Shown: one piece after another, positions 18,005 to 26,793 of the stretch
Position numbering within the stretch: the first letter of the stretch is position 1
Layout of the letters: each line of letters begins with the position of its first letter
Assembly (NCBI GenBank): GCA_028818155.1
Contig: JAPPOH010000014.1
Coordinates: 263,042-327,041, forward strand
DNA: 64,000 nucleotides
Origin: Candidatus Woesearchaeota archaeon
Lineage (GTDB): Archaea; Nanobdellota; Nanobdellia; Woesearchaeales; UBA525
Reading direction: 5' to 3'
The notes under the pieces: generated by a model
The model's input: only the letters and a program-made list of their open reading frames with translations
Database searches by the model: none
What the model was told of the DNA's origin: nothing
Made by a program: the position numbers and the translations under genes

Positions 18005-18784
18005 ATGAAAGTCGTCATCCTTTGCGGCGGAAAAGGCACGAGACTCAGAGAAGAAACAGAGTTCAAGCCAAAGCCATTAGTAGAAATCGGCAACCTGCCA
18101 ATTCTCTGGCACATCATGAAACACTACGAAGTGCATAACCACAATGATTTTGTCCTCTGTCTCGGCCATAAAGGGAATATGATCAAAGAATTCTTTGTCA
18201 ATTACGAGTGGGATGCATTTGATTTCACGCTCAACCTCAGATCGAAAGAAAAAGACTACCATCGATCATACGAAGAAGAAGACTGGAACATCACATTCGC
18301 AAACACAGGCTACAAAACAGGAACTGCAGGCAGGATACAAGCGATCAAAAAATTCATCACGGACGATCTCTTCCTTGTAACGTATGGCGATGGCGTCTCT
18401 GACGTGGATATCACGAAACTCGTTGCATTCCACAAAGAGCAAGGAAAACTCGCAACACTCACAGGCGTGCACCCTGCAGGCAAGTATGGCTTACTCAAAG
18501 TCGAGGAAAACACGATTACAGGCTTCAATGAAAAGAAACCCACGAATGATCTCATCAACGGGGGCTTCATGGTGCTTGACAAGAAAGTTTTCGATATGAT
18601 CGAGGAAGATTGTATGTTCGAGGAAGTCATCTTGCCAAAACTCGCACAAGACGGACAGTTAGCAATCTTTAAGCACAATGGGTTCTGGCACAGCATGGAC
18701 ACACACAAGGATTTCTTAGACTTGAACAAAATGTGGCAAGAAAGCGCGCCATGGAAGACGTGGAACGATCATCCGAATCGTTGA
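18005..18784 (+). CDS. rfbF: Glucose-1-phosphate cytidylyltransferase-like (RfbF family)
   Basis: This 259-residue nucleotidyltransferase begins KVVILCGGKGTRLREETEFK and continues PKPLVEIGNLPILWHIMKHY. LVTYGDGVSDVDI is the metal-binding Asp region, and VHPAGKYGLL, GGFMVLD and WHSMDTHKD follow. These match RfbF, which makes CDP-glucose from CTP and glucose-1-phosphate. The length is that of RfbF. ATG 18005 follows CCTTATAAAC by about 26 nt. CDP-glucose would feed the RfbG-like dehydratase at 7861. The 3' end overlaps the convergent transketolase gene by 16 nt. Confidence 0.9.
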   Translation: MKVVILCGGKGTRLREETEFKPKPLVEIGNLPILWHIMKHYEVHNHNDFVLCLGHKGNMIKEFFVNYEWDAFDFTLNLRSKEKDYHRSYEEEDWNITFANTGYKTGTAGRIQAIKKFITDDLFLVTYGDGVSDVDITKLVAFHKEQGKLATLTGVHPAGKYGLLKVEENTITGFNEKKPTNDLINGGFMVLDKKVFDMIEEDCMFEEVILPKLAQDGQLAIFKHNGFWHSMDTHKDFLDLNKMWQESAPWKTWNDHPNR

Positions 18785-19671
18785 GCAGATTGCACAATCT
18801 TCTCAACAGTAATGCCCGCAACACCGCGCAAGTGCTCTTGGCTCCCCGCTTCATCCATGAAGCGATCAGGAACGGCAATCTGTGTGAGGGGCGCATGTGT
18901 AGGTAATGGAGCAAGGACCTCTGCAACCGCGCTGCCAAAGCCACCCATACCTTGATGTTCTTCAACGACGATAATGTGTTTTGTTTCCTTTGCCGCTGCA
19001 AGAATCGCTTCTTTATCGATTGGCTTCACGCACGGCATGCTCAGGAAGCGAGCATTCGGAATCTGTTTTACTGCTGCAGCGACCATCGCTAAGCAGCCAC
19101 CTGTTGAGATAACTGTTGTTCCTGTTCCTTCTTGCAACGTGATTGCTTTCCCCAATGAAAAAGCAGGTTCTCCTTTGTGTACCGTCTCCTCGCCTCCCTT
19201 TCCTAGCCGAAGGTAGACGGGGCCGTCGTGTGCGAGTGCAGCTTTTGTCATGATCTCTGCTTCAACAGGGTCGCCAGGGCACAGGACCACCATATTCGGA
19301 AGTGAACGCATGATCGCGATATCCTCCGTCGCGTGGTGCGTTGGGCCAAGAGAACCATATGGATAGCCACCACCAACACCAACAATCTTCACATCTGCTT
19401 TCTGAAACGCGACGTCAACACGAATCTGTTCGTATGGCCGCTTGCACGCGAATGTTGCAATAGAGTATGAGATAACTTTTTTCCCGCAGAGCGCCATGCC
19501 TGCTGCCGCGCCAACCATGTTTTGTTCAGAGACACCAAAATTATAGAACCGTGATGGATATTTCTCGGCGAAATCCTCTAAGACTGAATATCCGAGATCT
19601 CCTGTGAAAAAGACGATGCGGCTATCCTTTGCTGCGAGTTCCGATACAGTGTTGATGAATGTGTTTCTCAT
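18769..19671 (-). CDS. Transketolase-like protein, C-terminal (pyrimidine-binding) subunit
   Basis: This 300-residue subunit contains FYNFGVSEQNMVGAAAGMAL with the glutamate that activates thiamine diphosphate. YGSLGPTHHATEDIAIMRSL and the C-terminal domain segment VISTGGCLAMVAAAV follow. It pairs with the N-terminal subunit encoded immediately upstream (ATGA overlap, 19668-19671). Split transketolases are normal in archaea, but here the pair sits in one operon with a glycosyltransferase and an SDR sugar enzyme. Transfer of a two-carbon unit onto a sugar nucleotide is therefore an alternative to central pentose metabolism. Confidence 0.88.
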   Translation of the reverse strand: MRNTFINTVSELAAKDSRIVFFTGDLGYSVLEDFAEKYPSRFYNFGVSEQNMVGAAAGMALCGKKVISYSIATFACKRPYEQIRVDVAFQKADVKIVGVGGGYPYGSLGPTHHATEDIAIMRSLPNMVVLCPGDPVEAEIMTKAALAHDGPVYLRLGKGGEETVHKGEPAFSLGKAITLQEGTGTTVISTGGCLAMVAAAVKQIPNARFLSMPCVKPIDKEAILAAAKETKHIIVVEEHQGMGGFGSAVAEVLAPLPTHAPLTQIAVPDRFMDEAGSQEHLRGVAGITVEKIVQSAQRFG

Positions 19672-20468
19672 TTGTCAAGCTCCGCGAGTGCCTTTTTGTA
19701 CTCTTCATCGTCAGGATTATGGTAGTGCCAGAAAGTGTCATGCTCCATGAAGGAAACGCCTTTGCCCTTTGTTGTGGTTGCAATCATCACAACAGGTTTC
19801 TCTCCCTGTGTTTTGAGGCCCACAAGGAGTTCGTCGTGGTTGTGTCCGTCAACTTCGAGAACATGCCAGCCGAACGACTTCCATTTTGCAGCGAACGGTT
19901 CAAGATCGATAATATCTGTTGTCTTTCCGAGGCCTTGCTGGTCATTCCTATCAATAACAACTGTGAGGTTATGCAATTTGAATTGTCTCGCAGCGAGCGC
20001 TGCCTCCCATATCGTACCTTCGTCACACTCACCATCACCAAGAACAACGAATACTCGATACGCTTTCTTGTCAACTTGTGCTGCGAGCGCCATGCCAAGG
20101 CCAACGGGCAAGCCGTGGCCGAGTGATCCTGTTGTGGTCTCGATACCAGGCACTGCTTGGATGTCCGGATGTCCTGTTAGTGGGCTCGCATCAGCGTAAA
20201 ATGTGTCGAGTAGCTTCTTGTCAAAGAACCCTCGCTCTGCAAGCACAGCATACCACGTTGCAACACCGTGACCTTTACTGAGAATAACACGATCACGATC
20301 TTCATTCCGTGGATCCTTCGGGTTCACCTGTGCAACTTCATAAATGCACGCCATGATATCAGCGCAGCTCAACGATGTGCCGACATGCGAGGCGCCTGAG
20401 TCGTATACCATCTTCAGTACGTGCTTTCGCACAGTGCGGATGTGTTCTTTCAGTTCATGCTCGTTCAT
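19668..20468 (-). CDS. Transketolase-like protein, N-terminal (pyrophosphate-binding) subunit
   Basis: This subunit of about 266 residues carries SGASHVGTSLSCADIMACIY and DRVILSKGHG. The thiamine-diphosphate/metal motif is VLGDGECDEGTIWEA, ending in VVIDRND (GDG...N). ATG 20468 is preferred; the upstream epimerase gene overlaps its start by 14 nt. Together with the next gene it forms a complete two-chain transketolase. Operon order from 22349 is glycosyltransferase, SDR, this gene, C-terminal subunit. Confidence 0.88.
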   Translation of the reverse strand: MNEHELKEHIRTVRKHVLKMVYDSGASHVGTSLSCADIMACIYEVAQVNPKDPRNEDRDRVILSKGHGVATWYAVLAERGFFDKKLLDTFYADASPLTGHPDIQAVPGIETTTGSLGHGLPVGLGMALAAQVDKKAYRVFVVLGDGECDEGTIWEAALAARQFKLHNLTVVIDRNDQQGLGKTTDIIDLEPFAAKWKSFGWHVLEVDGHNHDELLVGLKTQGEKPVVMIATTTKGKGVSFMEHDTFWHYHNPDDEEYKKALAELDK

Positions 20469-21363
20469 TGTTCCACGCAAGTGTTTTCTTGACTCCTTCA
20501 GCGAGCGAGTGACGTGGTTGCCAGCCGGTTGCTGTGGTCAATTTCGAATGATCTCCTCGCCAATGTGCTGGTTCGAAGACACGGCCTTCGTCTCCATACG
20601 TTGGTTCTGCGCTCTTTGGGAAGTGTTCTCGTACTGCATGTACGACGTCTGCTATCTTATATTCCTTCCCACTGCAAACATTAAAAATTTGACCTGTGCC
20701 CTTCCCATCTAGAACAGCCTCATATGCGGCCGCGACGTCTTCGAGAAAAATGAAGTCTCTGACGAAGTCAGGTGATGATAATGTTGGTGTTTTCCCCTGA
20801 GCATATGCATTGAGCACAGTCGGGAACAACCTGTGTTCCTGCTCATCATAGCCGTACACACTGAACAACCGTAATGTGACTGCCTTTATACTATGTTCTC
20901 GGGCCATGTGCTGGCAATAGAGCGTTGTCGCAGCTTTGAACACGCCGTACGGCGTGTTTGGTTCGAGAAGCATGTCCTCTTTCATCACTTCCTGCTTCTT
21001 TCCGTATTCAGAAGAACTCCCTGTGTTCACGAAAACACAGTCGAGTTCTTTACATGCCTCGATGAGGCTCATTGTACCTTGCATGATAGTTTCTTGCAAT
21101 TCACCTTGATCTTGCTGGTAATGGTACCCACCATACACTGCTGTGTGGATAACAGCGTCAGGTTGGACGTGTTTCACGATTTCTCGTACTTTTTCATCGC
21201 GAATATCCATATGATGGACATGGACGTTGTCAACAATATCTTTCAGGCGCCACGTATCTGATTGTTCCCGCAGGAGAATGTGGATTTCGTGTCCTTTCTC
21301 GAGGAAATACCTCGTCAAGTATGCACCTACAAACCCTGCTGCTCCTGTAATGAAGATCTTCAT
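20455..21363 (-). CDS. NAD(P)-dependent sugar-nucleotide reductase/epimerase, possibly CDP-paratose/abequose synthase-like
   Basis: This 302-residue SDR begins KIFITGAAGFVGAYLTRYF. It has FVNTGSSSEYG, TPYGVFKAAT (YxxxK), LRLFSVYGYDE and VRDFIFLEDV. The overall layout resembles RfbS/RfbJ-type 4-ketoreductases as well as UDP-glucose 4-epimerases. In a CDP-dideoxyhexose pathway it would reduce the 4-keto group after the 3-dehydratase. It overlaps the GT2 gene upstream (ATGA) and the transketolase subunit downstream. The family is clear, the substrate is not. Confidence 0.8.
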   Translation of the reverse strand: MKIFITGAAGFVGAYLTRYFLEKGHEIHILLREQSDTWRLKDIVDNVHVHHMDIRDEKVREIVKHVQPDAVIHTAVYGGYHYQQDQGELQETIMQGTMSLIEACKELDCVFVNTGSSSEYGKKQEVMKEDMLLEPNTPYGVFKAATTLYCQHMAREHSIKAVTLRLFSVYGYDEQEHRLFPTVLNAYAQGKTPTLSSPDFVRDFIFLEDVAAAYEAVLDGKGTGQIFNVCSGKEYKIADVVHAVREHFPKSAEPTYGDEGRVFEPAHWRGDHSKLTTATGWQPRHSLAEGVKKTLAWNNERA

Positions 21364-22349
21364 TGTAGATGTCTCTCCCACCGTCGTTTATTAATTTTCG
21401 TTGCCAACCACGTGCCAAGGCCAAGGTGTGCGAGCACACACATAGCAACTGTTATGGGCAGGAAGGGGTCGAGTAGCCTTCTGAATGTCAGTGACTTTCT
21501 GAGGTACTGTCGCGCTTTCTTCTTATCTTCGGATGAAACGTCGTCTTTCGCAAGGATGTTAATCGCGCAAATAGAATAATCCCAGTCGCGGTGCGCTTCA
21601 TACGACCTGCTTGGAGACATCCCTGCAGCAAAGAGGTGGTCATCCAAGATCGAGAACAGCACATTCGGCTCCTCATATGTTGTTGAATAGTTAATCGAGT
21701 ATTGCCCGTCAGAATGCCGGTAATTCATCAATCGCTCACTGGAAATCCATGTCTTGCCGGCCTTCGTGAGCTTCAAGTGCATGTCAACATCAAGTGCCAT
21801 ACCATATTTCTTCTCGAACTTGCCAGTTGTGCGGAACGCAGCACGCCTCGCAAGCAACGACGGCGTGATGAAGGGGGATTGTTGTGTTTTCACGATATGC
21901 TTGAGCACTTCACCATACGATAATTCGCGGTCGAGCAGCTCAGGAGGGGAATTTTGTTCTCCAGTTCGCGCACCAGAAGCGTCAAGTGCATATGCTTGCG
22001 AGTACACACACATCACATCTGGATGTGCTTCAAGAATGCTGACGTGCTCCGCGAGGATTGTCGGTTCATACGTATCATCATCGTGGAAAATTGCGAGGTA
22101 ATCTCCTTTTCCAGCGATAATCGCCTGGTTCAGGTTTTCAAAAGGCCCAATATTTTTCTTATGTCTAATAACCCGCAGGCGCGTATCGTTGTACTTCTTG
22201 TAGATCTCTTGTGTGCCGTCAGTCGAGTGATTATCAAGAATGATGAGCTCGAAATTTGTATACGTTTGTGCAAGGAGAGAATCTAGTGCGTCCTTGAGAA
22301 ACGCTTCTCCATTGTGCACCAGAACACAGACTGTCACGAGCGGATCCAT
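21360..22349 (-). CDS. Family 2 glycosyltransferase with C-terminal membrane segment
   Basis: This 329-residue GT-A enzyme begins PLVTVCVLVHNGEAFLKDAL. It has ILDNHSTDGT and the DxD-type IFHDDDTYEP motif, with MALDVDMHLKL further on. Near the C-terminus PFLPITVAMCVLAHLGLGTW looks membrane-associated. It leads a four-gene operon and has its own TATA box CTTTTTAAATC about 25 nt before the ATG. It is divergent from the CapE-like gene at 22425. Donor and acceptor are unknown. Confidence 0.86.
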   Translation of the reverse strand: MDPLVTVCVLVHNGEAFLKDALDSLLAQTYTNFELIILDNHSTDGTQEIYKKYNDTRLRVIRHKKNIGPFENLNQAIIAGKGDYLAIFHDDDTYEPTILAEHVSILEAHPDVMCVYSQAYALDASGARTGEQNSPPELLDRELSYGEVLKHIVKTQQSPFITPSLLARRAAFRTTGKFEKKYGMALDVDMHLKLTKAGKTWISSERLMNYRHSDGQYSINYSTTYEEPNVLFSILDDHLFAAGMSPSRSYEAHRDWDYSICAINILAKDDVSSEDKKKARQYLRKSLTFRRLLDPFLPITVAMCVLAHLGLGTWLATKINKRRWERHLQ

Positions 22350-22424
22350 AGCGTTGAGACACAGCTGAGATTTAAAAAGTCTCCGTCGTAAACTATATAA
22401 GAGAACTGTCGCTCCAGTGAAGCC

Positions 22425-23516
22425 ATGACAGCAGAGTTTTTTGATAATAAGACCATCTTACTCACAGGCGGTTCTGGCTCATGGGGAAATGAACTCGTCA
22501 AGCAAGTATTAGCAAAGTACAACCCGAAACAGATCCGAATTTACTCTCGCGGCGAGCACAAACAAGTGGACATGAAGCGGCGATTCCCAAACGAAAAACG
22601 CCTTAAGTATATTATCGGCGATGTCCGAGATAAGCAGCGACTCCAGACAGCGATGAAAGGCGTTCACTTTGTCTTTCATCTTGCAGCGTTAAAACACGTT
22701 CCCGTCTGTGAAGAGAACCCCTGGGAATCAGTGCAGACAAACATCATCGGGACGCAAAACGTCATCGATACAGCTATTGAAAACAACGTCGAAAAAGTCA
22801 TCGATATTAGCACAGACAAGGCGGTTGACCCGTTCAACCTCTATGGTACGTGTAAAGCTGTTGGAGAGAAACTCATGATCGCTGCGAATCTTGTTGAGAC
22901 ACAGACTCGATTTGTCTGCATTCGTGGTGGCAACGTCCTTGGCACGAATGGCAGTGTTGTACCGCTCTTCAGAGAGCAAATTCTTCGTGCTGGAGAAGTC
23001 ACGATCACTGATGAGAACATGACGCGGTACATGATGGATCTCACACAAGCGATCAACCTCATTTTCGAAGCAACGACAACGAGTGTTGGTGGCGAGATTT
23101 TTGTTATGCGTATGCCTGCATTGAAAGTGACAGACCTTGCAGCAGTGATGATAGAAGAGCTGGGTTCGTTCAGAAAGGATACCGCGCCTGTGCGCATGCG
23201 CACTATCGGTATTCGACCAGGTGAAAAACTCCACGAAGTACTCGTGTCGAGGTACGAAGCGAAGAACAGCGTAGAGCAGGGAGATTACTTTGTCATTTTG
23301 CCGAATATCGGACTACCGAACCTTGAGAAATACAAGGACCTTCCACGTGTCACATTGCAAGAGTTTAACAGCACGAATGCAGAACAACTCACACATGAAC
23401 AAATAAAGACGATGCTCAAAGAAGAAGGATGGCTCAAGCCAGCAGAACACTCCAATCTCTCATCCGATGAACTCACACATTATGCAGAGAGGGAAGGATG
23501 GAAACCGAGAAAATAG
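22425..23516 (+). CDS. UDP-HexNAc 4,6-dehydratase-like enzyme (CapE/FlaA1 family)
   Basis: This 363-residue protein has TILLTGGSGSWGNELVKQVL, IRIYSRGEHKQ and FHLAALKHVPVCEENPWE. ISTDKAVDPFNLYGTCK includes the catalytic STDK/YxxxK region, and RGGNVLGTNGSVVPLF follows. These mark the FlaA1/PseB/CapE group, which convert UDP-GlcNAc to 4-keto-6-deoxy (sometimes C5-epimerised) sugars. The extra C-terminal 80 residues match CapE-like lengths. TATA ACTATATAAG lies about 27 nt upstream. It overlaps the RmlD-like gene by 19 nt, so the two probably make a 6-deoxy-HexNAc such as an L-QuiNAc, L-RhaNAc or FucNAc type. Confidence 0.88.
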   Translation: MTAEFFDNKTILLTGGSGSWGNELVKQVLAKYNPKQIRIYSRGEHKQVDMKRRFPNEKRLKYIIGDVRDKQRLQTAMKGVHFVFHLAALKHVPVCEENPWESVQTNIIGTQNVIDTAIENNVEKVIDISTDKAVDPFNLYGTCKAVGEKLMIAANLVETQTRFVCIRGGNVLGTNGSVVPLFREQILRAGEVTITDENMTRYMMDLTQAINLIFEATTTSVGGEIFVMRMPALKVTDLAAVMIEELGSFRKDTAPVRMRTIGIRPGEKLHEVLVSRYEAKNSVEQGDYFVILPNIGLPNLEKYKDLPRVTLQEFNSTNAEQLTHEQIKTMLKEEGWLKPAEHSNLSSDELTHYAEREGWKPRK

Positions 23517-24271
23517 TTGTTCTTGGTGCAGCAGGCATGCTTGGCAGCGCCGTTTTTCGGTCCATCAACGGCGCGTATGGTGCCGACTTAACAGCTGGGG
23601 ATCGTATTTCCCCGTTCGACGCTCGTACAGATTCGTGCGCAGCGCTTTTAGACGAAATGCAGCCAGCAGCAGTGATTAATTGCATCGGGTTGCTACAAGA
23701 ACACCCTGATCTCATGAAGATAAATGGAAATTTTCCGCATGAACTTGCAGCATGTTGCACTGAGCGAAACATTCGCCTCATACACATGAGCACAGACGGT
23801 GTATTTTCGGGAAAACGAGGCAACTACACTGAGGAAGAAACGCCTGATGCGACAGACCCGTATGGACTATCAAAGATAGCTGGAGAAATCGGCGCGCCAC
23901 ATCTCACAGTCAGAACGTCAATAGTTGCAAAAGAAGGCGGCCTGCTCAAGTGGTTTCTCGACACACCAGAAAAAACAGTTATTCGAGGTCATACAGGAGC
24001 GATGTGGAATGGCCTTACGACAACTGCACTTGCGCGCATCTTCGAAGAACTTGCTGTGGGAACGTACAAAGATGTGACGGGACTGCTCCACATCGGTGGT
24101 GAGATTGTGAGTAAGTACGAACTGCTTTGTAAGTGCAAGGAAGTATTCCAGCACGATGTGCAAATACAGAAAGATGATGCTGTACGCTGTAATCGCTCGC
24201 TTGCGCACGAGAGAATGGACGCACTCGGCATTGTCGTCCCTTCTGTGAATGATATGCTTCGCGAACTCTAG
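23498..24271 (+). CDS. RmlD-like 4-keto sugar-nucleotide reductase
   Basis: This 257-residue short SDR starts KIVVLGAAGMLGSAVF. It has INCIGLLQEHPDLMKIN and HMSTDGVFSGKRG, with the catalytic YGLSK and LTVRTSIV, as in dTDP-4-dehydrorhamnose reductase relatives. It is shorter than RmlD (about 290-300). It probably reduces the 4-keto product of the overlapping CapE-like enzyme. The 3' end overlaps the convergent flippase gene by 4 nt. Confidence 0.83.
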   Translation: METEKIVVLGAAGMLGSAVFRSINGAYGADLTAGDRISPFDARTDSCAALLDEMQPAAVINCIGLLQEHPDLMKINGNFPHELAACCTERNIRLIHMSTDGVFSGKRGNYTEEETPDATDPYGLSKIAGEIGAPHLTVRTSIVAKEGGLLKWFLDTPEKTVIRGHTGAMWNGLTTTALARIFEELAVGTYKDVTGLLHIGGEIVSKYELLCKCKEVFQHDVQIQKDDAVRCNRSLAHERMDALGIVVPSVNDMLREL

Positions 24272-25752
24272 AAGATACGCTTCTTCATGGCAAGTGCTTC
24301 TTTGAGTGTGATTGTTCGTGTTGCCCAGATGCAGAACACGTAGGCAGCGCTCCCCAGAATCAGTGAAAGAACTATTTTGACGTACTGATCAACGTCAACC
24401 ATTGATCGTGTGGTCCAGAGTATGCCAACGAAAACTCCTGCACAGAGAATGCTCTTTGCCCACTGGAGAAATGGAACGCGAACAGTGATTTTTCTCCCGA
24501 GCAAGTACGTACTAATACAAAACATCAAAATCGCTGCGCTGAGTGTGGAGATTGCTGCGCCTGTACCGCCATAGAGCGGGATCAAAACAATGTTCATGCC
24601 GAGATTGCATGCCGCACCTGTTATTGTTGCTTGCATATTCAGTTTTGTGAATCCCATACCTGCGAGCGTCGCTGTGTTCACTGCGTGAAGTGTGAGGAAG
24701 AGTGCAGCGATCGCGAGGATTTGAAGAACGGGTGCTCCAGCAAGGTATGCGCCGCCGAACAAGAGATTGAGGATGATGTCCGGATACATAAAGATAGCAA
24801 GCAAAAGCGGGAGGAGTGAGACGAATGCGTATTTGTACAGTTCTGTCGTTGCTTGTGTAATAAGTGTGTGTTTTTTCCTCTCCCACAGCTCTGCAACAAG
24901 CGGTAAGAGCACACTCGTGACGCCACCTACGAAAAAAAGAAGTATGTTTGCGGTTGGAAGAGCTGTTTGATAGATACCAACCTCCTCTAACCCTGAGAAT
25001 AATGTAAGGAGCGCTGTGTCCGTATACGTGAGCACCATACCTGCAACACCTGTAAACATAACGGGAAGCCCGTACGTGAAGAGCATGCGGAGCGTTTTTT
25101 TCGAATAGGTTGTTTTGATCGTGAAGATACCTGGCACATATCGAGCAAGCAACGGGAGAAAGAAAACGTATGCGAGGGTCGTGAAGACAATGTACGCGTA
25201 CATGTACGATTGAACACCAAAGCCGAGTGCAAGGAAACACAACGTGGCAACGAAAAGCACGATACCATTGAAGAATTCGCCGACAGCACGAAGTTCGAAG
25301 CGTTGCAGGCCGTCGAATGTTGCTATGACAACCATCCATATCGGTGACAAGAGTGTTGCAATCGCGAAAATGCGCACGAGTGACCCTGCAATAGATGTCT
25401 GAAAGTACGCGGTACTCAACAAGTCAGAGAGAAGAAAAGCAAGACACGCGAGCAGTGCCGTCGAGCCATACATGATGCGGGCACAGATAACCAGCACTTC
25501 CTTTATTTTCCTGTAATTTTTCTTCACCGCGTATTTTGCAACGTATTTCGCAATCGCTTGGGATAAACCGAGGTTCTGAAAGATGCTCGTGAGGCCGAAT
25601 AATGCGATTACTGCATAGATAACACCGTACTCAGCAACGGAAAGTTGTCGTGCAAGGACAATTCGCGTGAGATATCCGAACACGTTTGCGCCGAGGATGC
25701 CGAGAAGCATAAAAAAGAAATTCCAGAATGCTTTCTTCGTATATGCAGTCAT
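24268..25752 (-). CDS. Wzx-type oligosaccharide flippase (MATE/MOP superfamily)
   Basis: This 494-residue polytopic membrane protein has about 12-14 hydrophobic helices. The N-terminal FGYLTRIVLARQLSVAEYG is typical of polysaccharide biosynthesis flippases. AVNTATLAGMGFTKLNMQAT and YGGTGAAISTL appear in the C-terminal half. It likely flips lipid-linked oligosaccharide across the membrane for assembly on the cell surface. Its TATA box GATTTTTAAACAC overlaps the end of the RfbE-like gene, so it has its own promoter. Confidence 0.9.
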   Translation of the reverse strand: MTAYTKKAFWNFFFMLLGILGANVFGYLTRIVLARQLSVAEYGVIYAVIALFGLTSIFQNLGLSQAIAKYVAKYAVKKNYRKIKEVLVICARIMYGSTALLACLAFLLSDLLSTAYFQTSIAGSLVRIFAIATLLSPIWMVVIATFDGLQRFELRAVGEFFNGIVLFVATLCFLALGFGVQSYMYAYIVFTTLAYVFFLPLLARYVPGIFTIKTTYSKKTLRMLFTYGLPVMFTGVAGMVLTYTDTALLTLFSGLEEVGIYQTALPTANILLFFVGGVTSVLLPLVAELWERKKHTLITQATTELYKYAFVSLLPLLLAIFMYPDIILNLLFGGAYLAGAPVLQILAIAALFLTLHAVNTATLAGMGFTKLNMQATITGAACNLGMNIVLIPLYGGTGAAISTLSAAILMFCISTYLLGRKITVRVPFLQWAKSILCAGVFVGILWTTRSMVDVDQYVKIVLSLILGSAAYVFCIWATRTITLKEALAMKKRIF

Positions 25753-25785
25753 AGGAAAGAAGGGTTGTGGAGTGTTTAAAAATCT

Positions 25786-26793
25786 TCACTCGAATAGTGT
25801 TTTATTCTCGCCAACCCATGCGATGAGTTTCTTCACACCCTCTCGGGTGCTCACTGTTGGCTTCCAGCCGAGTGCTGCTGCTTTGTCGATGTTCGCAACG
25901 AATACTTTCTGGTCGCCGGGCCGCCAGTCGTCGTACGTCGGCTGTGTTTCATACCCTTCTTCCTTCAGTATATCGAGGAGTTCAAGGAGTGACATTGTGT
26001 TCTCGGGTCCACCACCGACGTTGTAGATGTTTCCAGCGCATTCTTTTCGTTTTTCCATTGCGAGTTCGTATAGCTTCACAAGATCTTCCACGAAGAGGAC
26101 ATCACGAATCTGCTTGCCATCACCATAGATAGTGATTGGTTTTTTCATGACTGCTGCGATTGTGAACCATGCGACCCAGCCTTGGTCTTCAACACCAAAC
26201 TGTCGTGTACCATAAATACAGCTTTGACGGAATGAGACCGTGTCAAGACCGTATATTCTTGCATAGTCTCGCACATATTGATCGCCAGCGCCCTTGCTGC
26301 AGCCGTATGGGCTGTGGAAATCTAGTGGTTCATCTTCAGCGACCCCGTTCGGGTGTTTTTCGTACTCGTACCTGCCGTTTTTCTCTGCAACTGAGAGGTG
26401 TTCCATACCACCGTACACTTTGTTTGTGCTCGCATACTGGACTTGTGGCTTCTTTGGTGATGCTCTCGCGGCTTCAAGCACGTTGAACGTACCGAGTGCA
26501 TTGACCATGAAATCGTGGCGAGGGTTCTCGACGGATGTTGTGACAGCAACCTGGGCTGCTAGATGCAGGATAACATCTGCTGTCTCTGCAGCTTTGTTTA
26601 GCGCAGCTATGTCTTTTGTGATGTCAGCGCGAATTACCTCAATGTCATGTGCTTCTTTGAGCCATGCAATATTCTTCTCTGTGCCCTCTCGGGAAAAATC
26701 ATCAAGGATAACGACTGTTTCTCCTTTGTCTGCGAAGTACTTCGCTGCATTGATGCCGATGAAGCCGGCACCGCCGACGATGAGAATATTCAT
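25786..26793 (-). CDS. CDP-paratose 2-epimerase-like (tyvelose epimerase family)
   Basis: This 335-residue SDR has NILIVGGAGFIGINAAKYF, LAAQVAVTTSVENPRHDF and YASTNKVYG. DFHSPYGCSKGAGDQYVRDY then SFRQSCIYGTRQFG and DQGWVAWF follow. Segments such as STNKVYG, HSPYGCSKGA and QGWVxWF are characteristic of RfbE, which interconverts CDP-paratose and CDP-tyvelose at C2. With RfbF-, RfbG- and RfbH-like genes in the window this completes most of a CDP-tyvelose-type pathway. An ATGA overlap joins it to the upstream glycosyltransferase. Confidence 0.87.
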   Translation of the reverse strand: MNILIVGGAGFIGINAAKYFADKGETVVILDDFSREGTEKNIAWLKEAHDIEVIRADITKDIAALNKAAETADVILHLAAQVAVTTSVENPRHDFMVNALGTFNVLEAARASPKKPQVQYASTNKVYGGMEHLSVAEKNGRYEYEKHPNGVAEDEPLDFHSPYGCSKGAGDQYVRDYARIYGLDTVSFRQSCIYGTRQFGVEDQGWVAWFTIAAVMKKPITIYGDGKQIRDVLFVEDLVKLYELAMEKRKECAGNIYNVGGGPENTMSLLELLDILKEEGYETQPTYDDWRPGDQKVFVANIDKAAALGWKPTVSTREGVKKLIAWVGENKTLFE

